In this document: positions 47,440-60,000 of the stretch, piece after piece | Numbering within the stretch: the first letter of the stretch is position 1 | How the letters are laid out: every line of letters starts with the position of its first letter | DNA from: Haematobia irritans | Taxonomy: Eukaryota; Arthropoda; Insecta; Diptera; Muscidae | DNA length: 64,000 bases | Direction: 5' to 3' | Assembly (NCBI RefSeq): GCF_050003625.1 | Contig: NC_134398.1 | Location: 19,666,997-19,730,996 of the forward strand | Notes under the pieces: model-generated | The model's input: only the letters and a program-made list of their open reading frames with translations | What the model was told of the DNA's origin: nothing | Database searches by the model: none | Position numbers and translations under genes: made by a program

Positions 47440-48039
47440 ATAAAAACAAACATTGCCCTGAGCTTAAATAGCTTCTAACGTCTATTCGTATAACGTACAA
47501 ACAGATGTATTTTACCAGTGAAACAAAGAACTAAAAATGTTTAAGACATACCAGTTTTCTAGCCTAGTTAAACAATCAAACCAACAAGAAACTAAAAATG
47601 TTAAAAAAACCCTAAATTTAACATTACCAATAAATGAAAACTTCGTTGGAAAGTATTATTTTTTTAAGTACGGTTGCATTCACTTTGACTCCAGGCACAA
47701 TGACAACGATTGGTGAGTGGATATCGGCTGTTATTTGGGATGACAAATTGCTTGGAGGGGTCGTTCGTAAGCTTAAATTACCGAGCCCGCACGTTGAAGA
47801 AAATTTTACCTAAAAACCCCACGAAATTAAAAATATTTTTTTTTCGGTTTAATCAAATTTCTTCGAAAGACTTGTTTGCTATTTTATTCTAGAAGTTTAT
47901 TAATTATTTTATGATCACTTGTAATAGCGACAATATCCTTTGAGTTGTAAATGTATCGAAGTTTTAAATATTTTCAGCTTGCAACAAAAAGACAAAACTA
48001 TTAATTCTACCAGAGCGAAGAAAAGGGAGACCTTTACAG
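47440..48039. other. Non-repetitive spacer
   Basis: About 600 bp of AT-rich single-copy sequence between the DINE-1-like element and mariner copy 2. No supported gene. Confidence 0.45.
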
Positions 48040-48041
48040 TA

Positions 48042-49270
48042 AAGGGTGATACGGTCAAAATTTGGTCAATATAAACTTGACGTTTTTTTTTTCAATTTAG
48101 CATTTAAAAAACCTGAACACCCCTCATTTTGAAGGTGTGTGTGTGTAGAATGTTGCTCTTATTTTGATTTTGGAATTCACTCTTCAGTTGTCAAAATGCC
48201 GTCCAAGCAAGAAGAGCAGCGTATCAAAATTTTGCTCGCGCATCGCGAAAATCCGAGCTACTCGCACGCAAAGCTGGCAAAACCGCAAAAAGTTGCCAAA
48301 TCAACCGTTACAAATGTAATTAAAGTGCTTGGGGAACGTTTGTCGACAGCCAGGAAGTCTGGATCGGGGGGAAATCGAGATGCCGCAAATAAGCTTGGTG
48401 TATCATCTACAACCGTGCATCGCGCCAAAAACCGAGCCGGACTATCGACTTACAAGAAGGTAGTGACTCCAAATCGCGATTATAAACAAAATACGATGGC
48501 CAAAGCGCGATCATGGAGGCTGTACACGACGATGCTGACGAAGTTTGACTGCGTGTTAATGGACGACGAAACCTACGTCAAAGCCGGCTACAAGCAGCTT
48601 CCGGGACAGGAGTTTTATACGGCAAAAGGAAGGGGAAAGTTAGCAGATATTTTCAAGCACATAAAACTGTCAAAGTTCGCAAAGAAATATCTGGTTTGGC
48701 AAGCCATCTGTACCTGTGGCTTGAAAAGCAGCATTTTCATAGCTTCCGGGACTGTCAACCAAGAAATTTACGTGAAAAAGTGTTTGAATAAACGTCTGCT
48801 GCCTTTCCTGAAGAAACACGGTTGTTACGTACTGTTTTGATCGGATTTGGCATCTTGGCATTACGGTAAAAAGGCCATGGAGTGGTACGCCGCCAACAAC
48901 GTGCAGGTGGTTCCCAAGGACAAGAACCCTCCCAACACGCCAGAGCTCCGCCCAATTGATAAATACTGGGCTGTTGTCAAGCGAAACCTAAAGAAGACCA
49001 AAAAAACTGCTAAGGACGAGCAGCAGTTCAAGGCAAACTGGCTTTCTGCGGCAAAGAAGGTGGACAAGGTGGCTGTACAAAATCTGATGGCAGGTGTCAA
49101 GCGTGACGCCCGGCAATTCGGATTTGGAAAAGCGAAAGCCTAACTGAATATTTTTTCTGAATTTTATACTAATTGAACTTGAAAAAGAAATTTAATTTGA
49201 TTTTTTAAATAAACGATTTCACCGATTTACACGCGTTTTCCCTTGACCAAATTTTGACCGTATCACCCTT
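48042..49270 (+). mobile_element. Tc1/mariner-superfamily copy 2, nearly full length (1229 bp)
   Basis: The terminal inverted repeats AAGGGTGATACGGTCAAAAT (48042-48061) and ATTTTGACCGTATCACCCTT (49251-49270) are bordered by TA at 48040-48041 and 49271-49272. A second, inner repetition of CAAAATTTGGTCA occurs at both ends. It contains one transposase reading frame interrupted by a single stop. It has no internal insertion and gives the empty site for the DINE-1-like element in copy 1 (the A5 run at 49182-49186). Confidence 0.95.
48196..49143 (+). pseudogene. Mariner-type transposase, DD37D, with one in-frame stop
   Basis: The frame 48196-49143 would give 315 residues plus a stop. The N-terminal part has two helix-turn-helix-like segments (about residues 20-50, with a YSHAKLAK start, and about 60-85, RDAANKLGVSSTTVHRAK). 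The catalytic core has D124 (MDDETY), D217 (SDLAS) and D255 (ELRPIDKYW), with 37 residues between the second and third, a DD37D arrangement typical of the mariner-like DD37 lineages. TGA at 48838-48840 (codon 215) replaces the Trp codon kept in copy 1, and the next residues differ as well (SDLASW against PDLASC). Near codon 57 about 27 bp present in copy 1 are missing, in frame. The enzyme would bind the TIRs and cut and paste the element at TA; this copy cannot make a full protein. Confidence 0.93.
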
Positions 49271-49272
49271 TA

Positions 49273-51260
49273 TGACCTAAAACTTGATTTTCTGCACAAA
49301 ATTTTTAATATTGCAAATTGTGTCAAAATTTATTTGTATAGCAAATGAGGGCAAAATTTTATTTCTATAGTAAATTTAGTCAAAATTTTACTTCTTTAGA
49401 AAATTTTTCAAATTCTTATTTCTATAGAAAATTTTGTAAAAATGTTATTTCTTTAGAAAATTTTGTTAAATTCAAATTGTATCGCTATAGAAAATTTTGT
49501 ACAAAGTTTATTTCTACAGAAAATTTTGTCAACATTTATTTCTATAGAAAATTTTGTCACAATTTTATTTCAATTGAAAATTTTGTCAAAATTTTATTTT
49601 TATAGAAAATTTTGTTAAAATTTCATTTCTATAAAAATTTTTGTCAAAAATTTATTTCTATAGAAAATTTTGCGACAATTTTATTTCAATAGATAAATTT
49701 TGTCAAAGTTTTATTTCTATAGAAAGTTTTGTCAAAATTTTATTTCATTTTGTTTCTATAGAATATTTTATCAAAATTTATTTCTATTGAAAATTTTACA
49801 GAAATTTATTTTTATTGAAAATTTTAACGAAATTGTATTCCTATAGAAAATTTTGTACAAATTTTATTTCTATAGAAATTTTGTCAACATTTATTTCTAT
49901 AGAAAATTTTGTCACAATTTTATTTCAATAGAAAATTTGGTCAAAATTTTTATTTTTATAGAAAATTTTGTCAAAATTTTATTTTTATAGAAAATTTTGT
50001 CAAAATTTTATTTTTATAGAAAATTTTGTCAACATTTTATTTCTATAGAAAATTTGCCACAAATTTATTTCAATAGAAAAATTCTGTCAAATTTTTATTT
50101 CTATAGAAAGTTTTGTCAAAATTATATTTCATTTTGTTTCTATAGAAAATTTATCGAAATTCATTTCTATTGAAAATTTTACCTAAATTTATTTCTATTG
50201 AAAATTTTATTGAAATTTTATTTCTATATGAAATTTTGTAAAAAGTTTATTTTTATAGAAAATTCTGTAAAGATTTTATTTCTATAGAAAATGTTGTAAA
50301 AAATTTATTTCTATAGAAAATTTTTATTTCTATAGAAAATTTTGTCAAAATTTTATATCTATAGAACATTTTGTCAAATATTTGTTTCTATACAAAATAG
50401 TGTCAATTTTTTTTTCTATAGAATATTTTACCAAATTTTATTTCTATAGAAAATTTTGTCACAATTTTATTTCTATAGCACATTCATTTCGTCAAAATTT
50501 TATTTTATAGAAAATTTTGTTAAAATTTTATTTCTAAAGAAAATTTCGTAAAATTCCATTGCTATAAAAAATTTTTATAAAACTTTATTTCTATAGAAAA
50601 TTTTGTCAAAATTTTATTTCTATAGAAAATTTTATAGAAATTTTATTTCTATAGAAAATTTTATCGAAATTTTATTTCTATAGAAAATTTTGGCACAATT
50701 TTATTTCAATAGAAAATTTTGTCAAAATTTTATTTCTATAGTAAATTTTGTCAAAATTTCATTTCTATTGAAAATTGTCTAAATATTTTATTTCAATAGA
50801 AAATTTTGTTAAAATTTTATTTCTATAGAAAATGTTGTCAAAATTTTATTTTTATAGAAATTTTTGGTCATCATTTTATTTCTATAGAAATTTTGTTAAA
50901 AATTTATTTCTGTACAAAATTTTGTCAAAAAAAAAATTTTTTTCTTAGAATATTTTACCAATTTTTATTTCTATAGAAAATTTTATCGAAATTTAATTTC
51001 TATAGAGAATTTTGTCACAATTTTATTGCTATAGAAAATTTTGTCAAATTTTAGTTTTAGAGAAAATTTTGTTAAAATTTTATTTCTATAGAAAATTTTG
51101 TCAAAATTTCATTCCTATTAAAATGTTTGTCAAAATTTTTTTTATTTCAATAGAAAAATTTTGCCAAAGTTTTATTTCTATAGAAACTTTTGTCAAAATT
51201 TTATTTTTATAGAAAATTTTGTCAAAATTTATTTCTGTACAAAATTATGTCAATTTTTTT
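49273..51260 (-). repeat. 29-bp AT minisatellite, inverted
   Basis: Inverted-orientation units (TTTTGTCAAAATTTTATTTC) with variants of 28-30 bp. A segment from about 50690 onward is duplicated at 52346 onward together with the DINE-1-like element that follows. An empty target site matching the flanks of that element lies at about 50393-50440. Confidence 0.9.
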
Positions 51261-52127
51261 TATACCCTCCACCATAGGATGGGGGGTATATTAACTTTGT
51301 CATTCCGTTTGTAACACATCGAAATATTGCTCTAAGACCCCATAAACTATATATATTCTGGGTCGTGGTGAAATTCTGCGTCGATCTGAGCATGTCCGTC
51401 CGTCCGTCTGTTGAAATCACGCTAACTTCCGAACGAAACAAGCTATCGACTTGAAACTTGGCACAAGTAATTGTTATTGATGTAGGTTGGATGGTACTGC
51501 AAATTGACTATAACGGTCCACTTTTAAGTATAGCCCCCATATAAACGGACCCCCAAATTTGGCTTGCGATTGCTCTAAGAGATCCGGCTGAAATTTGGTA
51601 CATGGTGGAAGTAAATGGTCTCTGACAACCATGCAAAAATTGGTCCATATCGGTCCATAATAACATATAGCCCCCATATAAACCGATCCCCAGATTTGAC
51701 CTCCGGTGACTTTTGGAGAAGCAAAATGATGATATTTAACAATATATCGGTCTATAGTTATATATAGCCCTCAGATAAATCAATCCCCAATCACACAAAA
51801 ATTGGTTCATATCAAGTTCATAATTGTATATAGCCCCTGCATAAGCGACCCCCATATTTCAATTCTGGCACTCTACGTACCGTGCAAAAGTCCATATCGA
51901 TCCGTAATTATTTGTAGACTTACCTATAGAAACCTTTTTTGTCTAATATAAATATACCACGTATGGACTAACTAACAATTTAGAAAACGATTTTAAGAAG
52001 TTTTAAGATACTACAACCCAAGTAATTCTTTTGTGGGTGACAGTCTTTCGTAGAAGTTTCTAGGCAATCCATGGTGGAGGGTACATAAGATTCGGCCTGG
52101 CCGAACTTACGGCCGTATATACTTGTT
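51261..52127 (+). mobile_element. Compact DINE-1-like element (867 bp), copy a of duplicated pair
   Basis: It begins TATACCCTCCACCATAGG, with the CCCCATAAACTATATAT block, a short GTCC core (about 51391-51407), only two or three partly deleted 153-bp repeats, the subterminal CCATGGTGGAGGGTA, the hairpin TTCGGCCTGGCCGAA and GGCCGTATATACTTGTT. It is inserted in a T run of the inverted AT minisatellite, without target duplication. Confidence 0.9.
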
Positions 52128-52944
52128 TTTCTATATAGAATATTTTACCAAATTTTATTTCTATAGAAAATTTATCGAAATTTTATTTGTATATACAATT
52201 TTGTCAAAATTTTATTTGTATATACAATTTTGTCAAAATTTTTATTTCTTTAGAAAAGTTTGTCAAAATATTGTTTCTATAGAAAATGTTGTCACAATTT
52301 TATATCTGTAGAAAATTTCTCAACAATTTATTTCTATAGAAAATTTTGGCACAATTTTATTTCAATAGAAAATTTTGTCAAAATTTTATTTCTATAGGAA
52401 ATTTTGTCAAAATTTCATTTCTATTGAAAATTGTCTAAATATTTTATTTCAATAGAAAAATTTTGTTAAAATTTTATTTCTATAGAAAATGTTGTCAAAA
52501 TTTTATTTTTATAGAAATTTTTGGTCATCATTTTATATTTATAGAAAATTTTGTCAAAAATTTATTTCTGTACAAAATTTTGTCCAAAAATTTTTTTTTT
52601 CTTAGAATATTTTACCAATTTTTATTTCTATAGAAAATTTTATCGAAATTTTATTTCTATAGAGAATTTTGTCACAATTTTATTGCTATAGAAAATTTTG
52701 TCAAAATTTTAGTTTTTGAGAAAATTTTGTTAAAATTTTATTTCTATAGAAAATGTTGTCAAAATTTCATTCCTATAAAAATGTTTGTCAAAATTTTATT
52801 TCTATAGAAAATTTTGCCACAATTTTATTTCAATAGAAAAATTTTGCCAAAGTTTTATTTCTATAGAAACTTTTGTCAAAATTTTATTTTTATAGAAAAT
52901 TTTGTCAAAAATTTATTTCTATACAAAATTATGTCAATTTTTTT
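52128..52944 (-). repeat. 29-bp AT minisatellite, inverted, between the paired elements
   Basis: 52128-52345 is the right part of duplication unit a, and 52346-52944 repeats the left part of unit a (from about 50690) with the same rare variants (CATTTCTATTGAAAATTGTC, TTTTTGGTCATCATTTTAT, TTTCTTAGAATATTTTACC). One extra 29-bp unit pair near 52800 is the main length difference. Confidence 0.88.
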
Positions 52945-53810
52945 TATACCCTCCACCATTGGATGGGGGGTATTTTAACTTTGTCATTCCGTTTGTAACA
53001 CATCGAAATATTGCTCTAAGACCCCATAAACTATATATATTCTGGGTCGTGGTGAAATTCTGCGTCGATCTGAGCATGTCCGTCCGTCCGTCTGTTGAAA
53101 TCACGCTAACTTCCGAACGAAACAAACTATCGACTTGAAACTTGGCACAAGTAGTTGTTATTGATGTAGGTTGGATGGTACTGCAAATTGACTATATCGG
53201 TCCACTTTTAAGTATATCCCCATATAAACGGACCCCCAAATTTGGCTTGCGATTGCTCTAAGAGATCCGGCTGAAATTTGGTACATGGTGGAAGTAAATT
53301 GTCTCTAACAACCATGCAAAAATTGGTCCATATCGGTCCATAATAACATATAGCTCCCATATAAACCGATCCCCAGATTTGACCTCCGGTGACTTTTGGA
53401 GAAGCAAAATGATGATATTTAACAACATATCGGTCTATAGATATATATAGCCCTCAGATAAATCAATCCCCAATCACACAAAAATTGGTTCATATCAAGT
53501 TCATAATTGTATATAGCCCCTGCATAAGCGACCCCCATATTTCAATTCTGGCACTCTACGTACCGTGCAAAAGTCCATATCGATCCGTAATTATTTGTAG
53601 ACTTACCTATAGAAACCTTTTTTGTCTAATATAAATATACCACGTATGGACTAACTAACAATTTAGAAAACGATTTTAAGAAGTTTTAAGATACTACAAC
53701 CCAAGTAATTCGATTGTGGGTGACAGTCTTTCGTAGAAGTTTCTAGGCAATCCATGGTGGAAGGTACATAAGATTCGGCCTGGCCGAACTTACGGCCGTA
53801 TATACTTGTT
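52945..53810 (+). mobile_element. Compact DINE-1-like element, copy b of duplicated pair
   Basis: Nearly identical to 51261-52127, including internal deletions and odd variants (GGTGACTTTTGGAGAAGC; TCATATCAAGTTCATAATTG). Flanks also match, so it arose by duplication of a ~1.68-kb segment and not by independent transposition. It starts TATACCCTCCACCATTGG and ends GGCCGTATATACTTGTT. Confidence 0.9.
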
Positions 53811-54570
53811 TTTCTATAGAATATTTTACCAAATTTTATTTCTATAGAAAATTTATCGAAATTTTATTTGTATATACAATTTTGTCGAAATTTTATTTGT
53901 ATATACAATTTTGTCAAAATTTTTATTTCTTTAGAAAAGTTTGTCAAAATATTAGTTCTATAGATAATGTTGCCACAATTTTATATCAGTAGAAAATTTC
54001 TCAACAATTTATTTCAATAAAAATTTTGTCAAAATTTTATTTCTATAGAAATTTTTGTCAAAATTTTATTTCTATAGAAAATTTTATCGAAATTTTATTT
54101 CTATAGAAAATTTTATCGAAATTTTATTCCTATAGAAAATTTTGTTAAAACTTTATTTCTATAGAAATTTTTGTCAAAATTTTATATCTAAAGAAAATTT
54201 TACAACATCTTATTTCTATAGAAAATTTTGTCAAAATTTTATTTCTATAGAAAATTTTGTCAAAATTTTATTTCTATAGAAAATTTTGACAAAATTTAAT
54301 TCTATAGTAAATTTTGTCAAAATTTATTTCTATAGTAAATTTTGTGAAAATTTCATTTGTATATAAAATTTTGCTAGCATATTTATTTCTATAGACAATT
54401 TTGTTAACATTTTATTTCTGTAGAACATTTTGTCAAAATTGTATTTCTATAGAAAATTTTGTCAAATTTTATTTCTAAAGAAAATTTTGTCAAAATTGTA
54501 TTTCTATAGAAAATTTTGTCAAAATTTTATTTCTATAGAAAATTTTGTCAAAATTTTATTTCTATAGAAA
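53811..54570 (-). repeat. 29-bp AT minisatellite, inverted
   Basis: The first ~200 bp duplicate 52128-52330 (including the rare TTGTATATACAATTTTGTC units). The rest is regular 29-bp array, some of it very homogeneous near 54215-54300 and 54470-54565. Confidence 0.9.
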
Positions 54571-54693
54571 AAATGAGAAGTATCTCTTAGTTGGACAGGA
54601 ATATTTTGCAAATTCTACCAAAAGAACAAGAATTCTACCTATTCACCAAACATTGAAAAATCTAGAATTCTACCAACTGTGGCAATCGTGCTC
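54571..54693 (-). repeat. Terminal segment of an AT-minisatellite element (GTGGCAATCGTGC end)
   Basis: AATGAGAAGTATCTCTTAGT, TATTTTGCAAATTCTACC and CTACCAACTGTGGCAATCGT are the diverged reverse complement of the lead-in at 14211-14330 (CACGGTTGCCACTGTTGG, TTTGGTAGATTGGTAG, GTGCAAAATACACC). It closes the inverted array that began near 49.3 kb. Confidence 0.7.
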
Positions 54694-55590
54694 AATCCAG
54701 TGGTGGTGTCTATCCGTCCGACCGTCCATGTATTTGTTGTCCGCAGAGTTCGCATTTATTAACCGATATTGATATAATTTTATACGTGGTGTTTGTTTTG
54801 GCACAAGGACAAACCCCATTCAATTCGTAAAAAATCAGATCAAATTTATATATAGCTCCCATATATATTTATCGATAAAAAGGTTCACATGGCGACAAAT
54901 GGTTCACATTGCGCTTCTTTGCAAAACGCTCGACACCAACTTTGGCGCAAAGTAATCTGGTTCATCACTCTTTAAATGTTCAATTTTTTTCAAAATTTCA
55001 TTGAAACCGGTTCAGATTTAGAACTTGTACATATATTTAATGCTCGATTTTCCCAAATTTTGCCATACAACTCATATTTATTAACCGATCTTACTCAAAG
55101 TTGGCTAAATGTAATTTTCTGTAGTACTTACTATATGTGTACAATATCATCCAAATCGATTCAGATTTACATATAGCTCCCATATATATGCATCGCCTGA
55201 TTTTCCCAAATTTGGCCATAGTACACTTATTTATTAACCAATGCTATTCACATTTCAAATTTTGATGTATGAGCAAATGCTATTTAAACCTACATGTACC
55301 TCTAGATATATGTATACCAATTGGACGACTTCCCCTCTTTTAATAATGGGCTCAATATTAGTGACGTACTGCTCTGTAGGTGCATAATCAAGTATATCTC
55401 ATAATATCAGGTATACCTGTTCAGATTGAGATAATGGCCCCACAAACATGTACCCCTTAAGGTGGAAATGTGATTTATCTCTCAAACATATAATAATGAT
55501 ACCCCAAATATGCTTAGATTTACTAATTCAGTAGCGGTGGTTTAGGATATGATATGGTCGGCCCAGCCTGAACTTCTACTTTACTTATGT
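54694..55590 (+). mobile_element. Highly diverged DINE-1-like relic
   Basis: A TATCCGTCCGACCGTCCATG core remnant is followed by repeated ATATATAGCTCCCATATATA phrases (about 54845, 55165) at loosely 150-bp-type intervals and by TCAGTAGCGGTGGTTTAGG and GGTCGGCCCAGCCTGAACTT at the right end, matching the subterminal repeat and hairpin. The TATACCC end is not recognisable. Much older than its neighbours. Confidence 0.6.
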
Positions 55591-56440
55591 ATGTTTGCTT
55601 ACAGTTAAATCCTATTAAGCTCTTGGTTTCTCTTAAGGTTAGGTTGGGATATTAATTAGGATATAAAAAGTGTGTTTATATAATTAAATTTTTTAATTTT
55701 TCATCATGATTTTGTGCAACTTTACATTTTACTAGTTTTCATTATTAAGTTTTTTTTTTTATTTTTAAATTATCTCTCATGAATCCTAGTGGTGTAACTA
55801 ACTTTAGTTGTTTTACAAATAAAAATGACACCCACCGGATTCCATGTAAAACAAGGCTAACAAGCTACAACATATTACCTTCTCGGAATTACAAAGAAAA
55901 CATTTTTTTTCCGTTGGTTTTCATCTACTGACACTACCTCGCACAGCTATGATAAGACAAAGTAGACTCTATAGAGGAGATTTTTCTTTATAGTTGGATA
56001 ACGCGCATTCCCATGATTCTATATCATAGAAATCTCTAAAGGACATGGTTTATTCACAACATTTTCGCTCTCAGACAATGGAAACACTCTAAGTACACAC
56101 ATAGTATAGGCTAGTATGCAATAGAAACGAACAACCCTACACACAACACATACACAGACATATATTCTTCAAGGACATAGCTTCGTACATCTGTATTTGT
56201 ACTTACTTTGCTATTCAGAATGTTTTTATGGCATCATTATTACACCCCAACGATTACATATTTATTTCATGTTTAGCTGTATGAGTCTGAGCTCATGGTA
56301 TTAGCTGTTGCTTCAATGCTATAGAGGGGCTTTTCGTGTGAGTGTGTGCGGGAGCATTTACCCACATCCTTATTCAGCTAAGGATAGTACAAAGGTACAG
56401 TTATCCACTGAGGGAAATAATACAAAGGCTACTACTTTGT
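55591..56440. other. Non-repetitive spacer
   Basis: AT-rich single-copy sequence without recognisable genes, tandem repeats or terminal inverted repeats. Confidence 0.45.
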
Positions 56441-57059
56441 AAAAAAAAATTATTTCTATAGAAAATTTTGTCAAAATTTCATTGCTATAGACAATTTTGT
56501 GAAAATTTTATTTCTATAATAAATTTTATCAAAATTTTATTTCTACAATAAATTTTAGCAAAATTTTATTTCTATAATAAATTTTAGCAAAATTTTATTT
56601 CTGTAGAAAATTTTGTCTATAAATTGTTTTTTATAAAAGTTTTTGTCAAAAATTTATTTCTATAGAAAATTTTGTCAAAATTTTATTTCTATAGAAAATT
56701 TTGTCAACATTTTATTTCTATAGATAATTTTGTCAAAATTTTATTGAATCTATTGAAATAAAATTTTGTAAAAATTTTATTTTTCTAGAAAATTTTAACC
56801 AAATTTGATTTCTATAGCAACTTTTACCAAAAATTTTATTTCTATAGAAAATTTTATGAAGATTTTGTTTCTATAAAAATTTTACCAAAATTGTATTCCT
56901 ATAGAAAATTTTGCCAAAAATTTAATTCAATAGAAAATGTTGTCAAAATTCAATATTCGTAGATAGTATGATTTTATTTTGTGGATCTTGTAACTAATTT
57001 TGGTATAATTGTGTAATTTGTAGCCTTGCAAACGGTTCTGACGAAGTCAACCGAAATAT
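56441..57059 (-). repeat. 29-bp AT minisatellite, inverted, leading into the 0.6-kb units
   Basis: About 16 units in inverted orientation, then a ~100-bp non-repeat segment (56960-57059) containing GTTCTGACGAAGTCAACCG and the dyad CCGAAATATCGG that opens the higher-order units. Confidence 0.85.
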
Positions 57060-60000
57060 CGGAAAATAAAAACAAAACCAAGAAACCAAAAATTTCACGT
57101 TTAATTTATAGACATATAGCCGATATTATGAGGTAAAAATCCTAAAAATTAAATTAAAAGGTCAGCATTATCCACAAGAAAGATTTTATTTCTACAGAAA
57201 AATTTTGTAAAAATTTTATTTCTATAGAAACCGTTTGTCAAATTTTGTAAAAAATTTTAATTTTATAGATTTTTTTCAAAATTTTGTTTTAATGAAAATT
57301 TTTCAATTTTCTTTCTAAAGGAAATTTTGTCAGTATTTTACTTTTATAGAATAATCTTTTCACAATTTAATTTCGTTTAATTTAATTTAATTTAATTTAA
57401 TTTAATTTTAATTTTAGCCGAAATTTATTTTTAAAGAAACTTGTGTCAACATTTTATTTCTATAGAAAACCTTGTAAAAATTTTATTTCTAAAGAATTTT
57501 TTTTAAACTTCTATGTCTCTAAAAAAATGTCCCACATTTATTTCTATAGAAAAACTTATCAAGATGCTATTCCTATAAAAAATTTTGTGATTTTCTTATT
57601 TGAATTTTCTACTGAAAAATTTTATTTCTGTAGAAAATATTGTCTAATTCTTTTTCTATAATTTTTTTTTTTCAAAATTTTACTTCTCTAGAAATATCGG
57701 AAAATAAAAACAAAAACAAGAAACCAAAAATTTCACGTTTAATTTATAGACATATAGCCGAGATTATGAGTTAAAATCATAAAAATTAAATTTAATAAAA
57801 TGTTTGTCAAATTTTGTAAATTTTTTATAGATGTTTTTTTCAAAATTTTATTTTTATAGATTTTTTTTCAAAATTTTATTTTTATAGAAAATTTTGTCAA
57901 TTTTTTTTTCTAAAGGAAATTTTGTCAGTATTTACTTTTATAGAATATTCTTTTCACAATTTAATTTCGTTAGATTTTTTTTTCTAAATTTTATTTATTT
58001 TTGAAATTTATTTTTAAAGAAACTTGTGTCAACATTTTATTTCTATAGAAAACCTTGTAAAAATTTTATTTCTAAAGAATTTTTTTTCAAACTTCTATGT
58101 CTCTAAAAAAATGTCCCAAATTTATTTCTATAGAAAAATTTATCAAGATGCTATTCCTATAAAAAATTTTGTGATGTTCTTATTTGAATTTTCGACTGAA
58201 AAATGTTAGTTCTATAGAAAATTTTGTCTAATTCTTTTTCTATAAATTTTTTTTTCAAAATTTTACTTCTCTAGAAATATCGGAAAATAAAAACAAAAAC
58301 AAGAAACCAAAAATTTCACGTTTAATTTATAGACATATAGCCGAGATTATGAGATAAAAATCATAAAAATTAAATTTAAAAAAAAATGTTTGTCAAATTT
58401 TGTAAAATTTTTTTATAAATTTTTTTTTTCAAAATGTTATTTTTATAGATTTTTTTTTCAAAATTTTATTTTTATAGAAAATTTTGTCAATTTTTTTTTC
58501 TAAAGGAAATTTTGTCAGTATTTACTTTTATAGAATATTCTTTTCATAATTTAATTTCGTTAGAATTTTTTTTCTAAATTTTATTTTTATAAAAATTTTG
58601 TCGAGATTTTTTTTAAAGAAACTTGTGTCAACATTTTATTTCTATAGAAAACCTTGTAAAAATTTTATTTCTAAAGAATTTTTTTCAAACTTCTATGTCT
58701 CTAAAAAAATGTCCCAAATTTATTTCTATAGAAAAATTTATCAAGATGCTATTCCTAAAAAAAAATTTTGTTATTTTCTTATTTGAATTTTCTACTGAAA
58801 AATTTTATTTCTATAGAAAATTTTGTCTAATTCTTTTTCTATAATTTTTTTTTTTCAAAATTTTACTTTCTAGAAATATCGGAAAATAAAAACAAAAACT
58901 AGAACCCAAAAATTTCACGTTTAATTTATAGACATATAGCCGAGATTATGAGATAAAAATCATAAAAATTAAATTAAAAAAAAATGTTTGTCAAATTTTG
59001 TAAATTTTTTTTATAAATTTTTTTTTCAAAATGTTATTTTTATAGATTTTTTTTCAAAATTTTATTTTTATGGAAAATTTTGTCAATTTTTTTTCTAAAG
59101 GAAATTTTGTCAGTATTTACTTTTATAGAATATTCTTTTCATAATTTAATTTCGTTAGAATTTTTTTTTCTAAATTTTATTTTTATAGAAATTTTAGCGG
59201 AAATTTATTTTTAAAAAACTTGTGTCAACATATTATTTCTATAGAAAACCTTGTAAAAATTTTATTTCTAAAGATTTTTTTTTCAAAATTCCATGTTTCT
59301 AAAAAAATATCCCAACTTTATTTCTACAGAAAAAATTATCAAGATGCTATTCCTATAAAAAATTTTGTGATTTTTATTTTATTTTCTTTCTACTGAAAAA
59401 TTTTATTTCTATAGAAAATTTTGTCTAATTCTTTTTCTATACATTTTTTTTTTTTAATTTTACTTCTCTAGAAATATCGGAAAATAAAAACAAAAACAAG
59501 AAACCAAAAATTTCACGTTTAATTTATAGACATATAGCCGAGATTATGAGATAAAAATCATAAAAATTAAATTAAAAAAAAATGTTTGTCAAATTTTGTA
59601 AAAAATTTTAATTTTATAGATTTTTTTCAAAATTTTGTTTTTATGGAAAATTTTGTCAATTTTTTTCTAAAGGAAATTTTGACAGTATTTTACTTCTATA
59701 GAAATTTCTTTTCAAAATTTTATTTCGTTAGATATTTTTTTCTAAATTTTATTTTTATAAAAATTTTTGTCGAGATTTATTTTTAAAGAAACTTGTGTCA
59801 ACATTTTATTTCTATAGAAATTTTTGTAAAAATTTTATTTGTAAAGATTTTTTTTTTCAAAATTCTATGTCTCTAAAAAAATGTCCCAAATTTATTTCTA
59901 TAGAAAAATTTATCAAGATGCTATTCCTATAAAAAATTATTTAATTTTTTTTTAAATTTTACTTCTACTGAAAAATTTTATTTCTATAGAAAATTTTGTC

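Noticed and set aside
46219..47478. 419-codon frame as a real repeat protein gene
   Set aside because: Each 51-residue unit is a 153-bp repeat of a non-coding element. The frame is broken in most other copies and no domain is recognisable.
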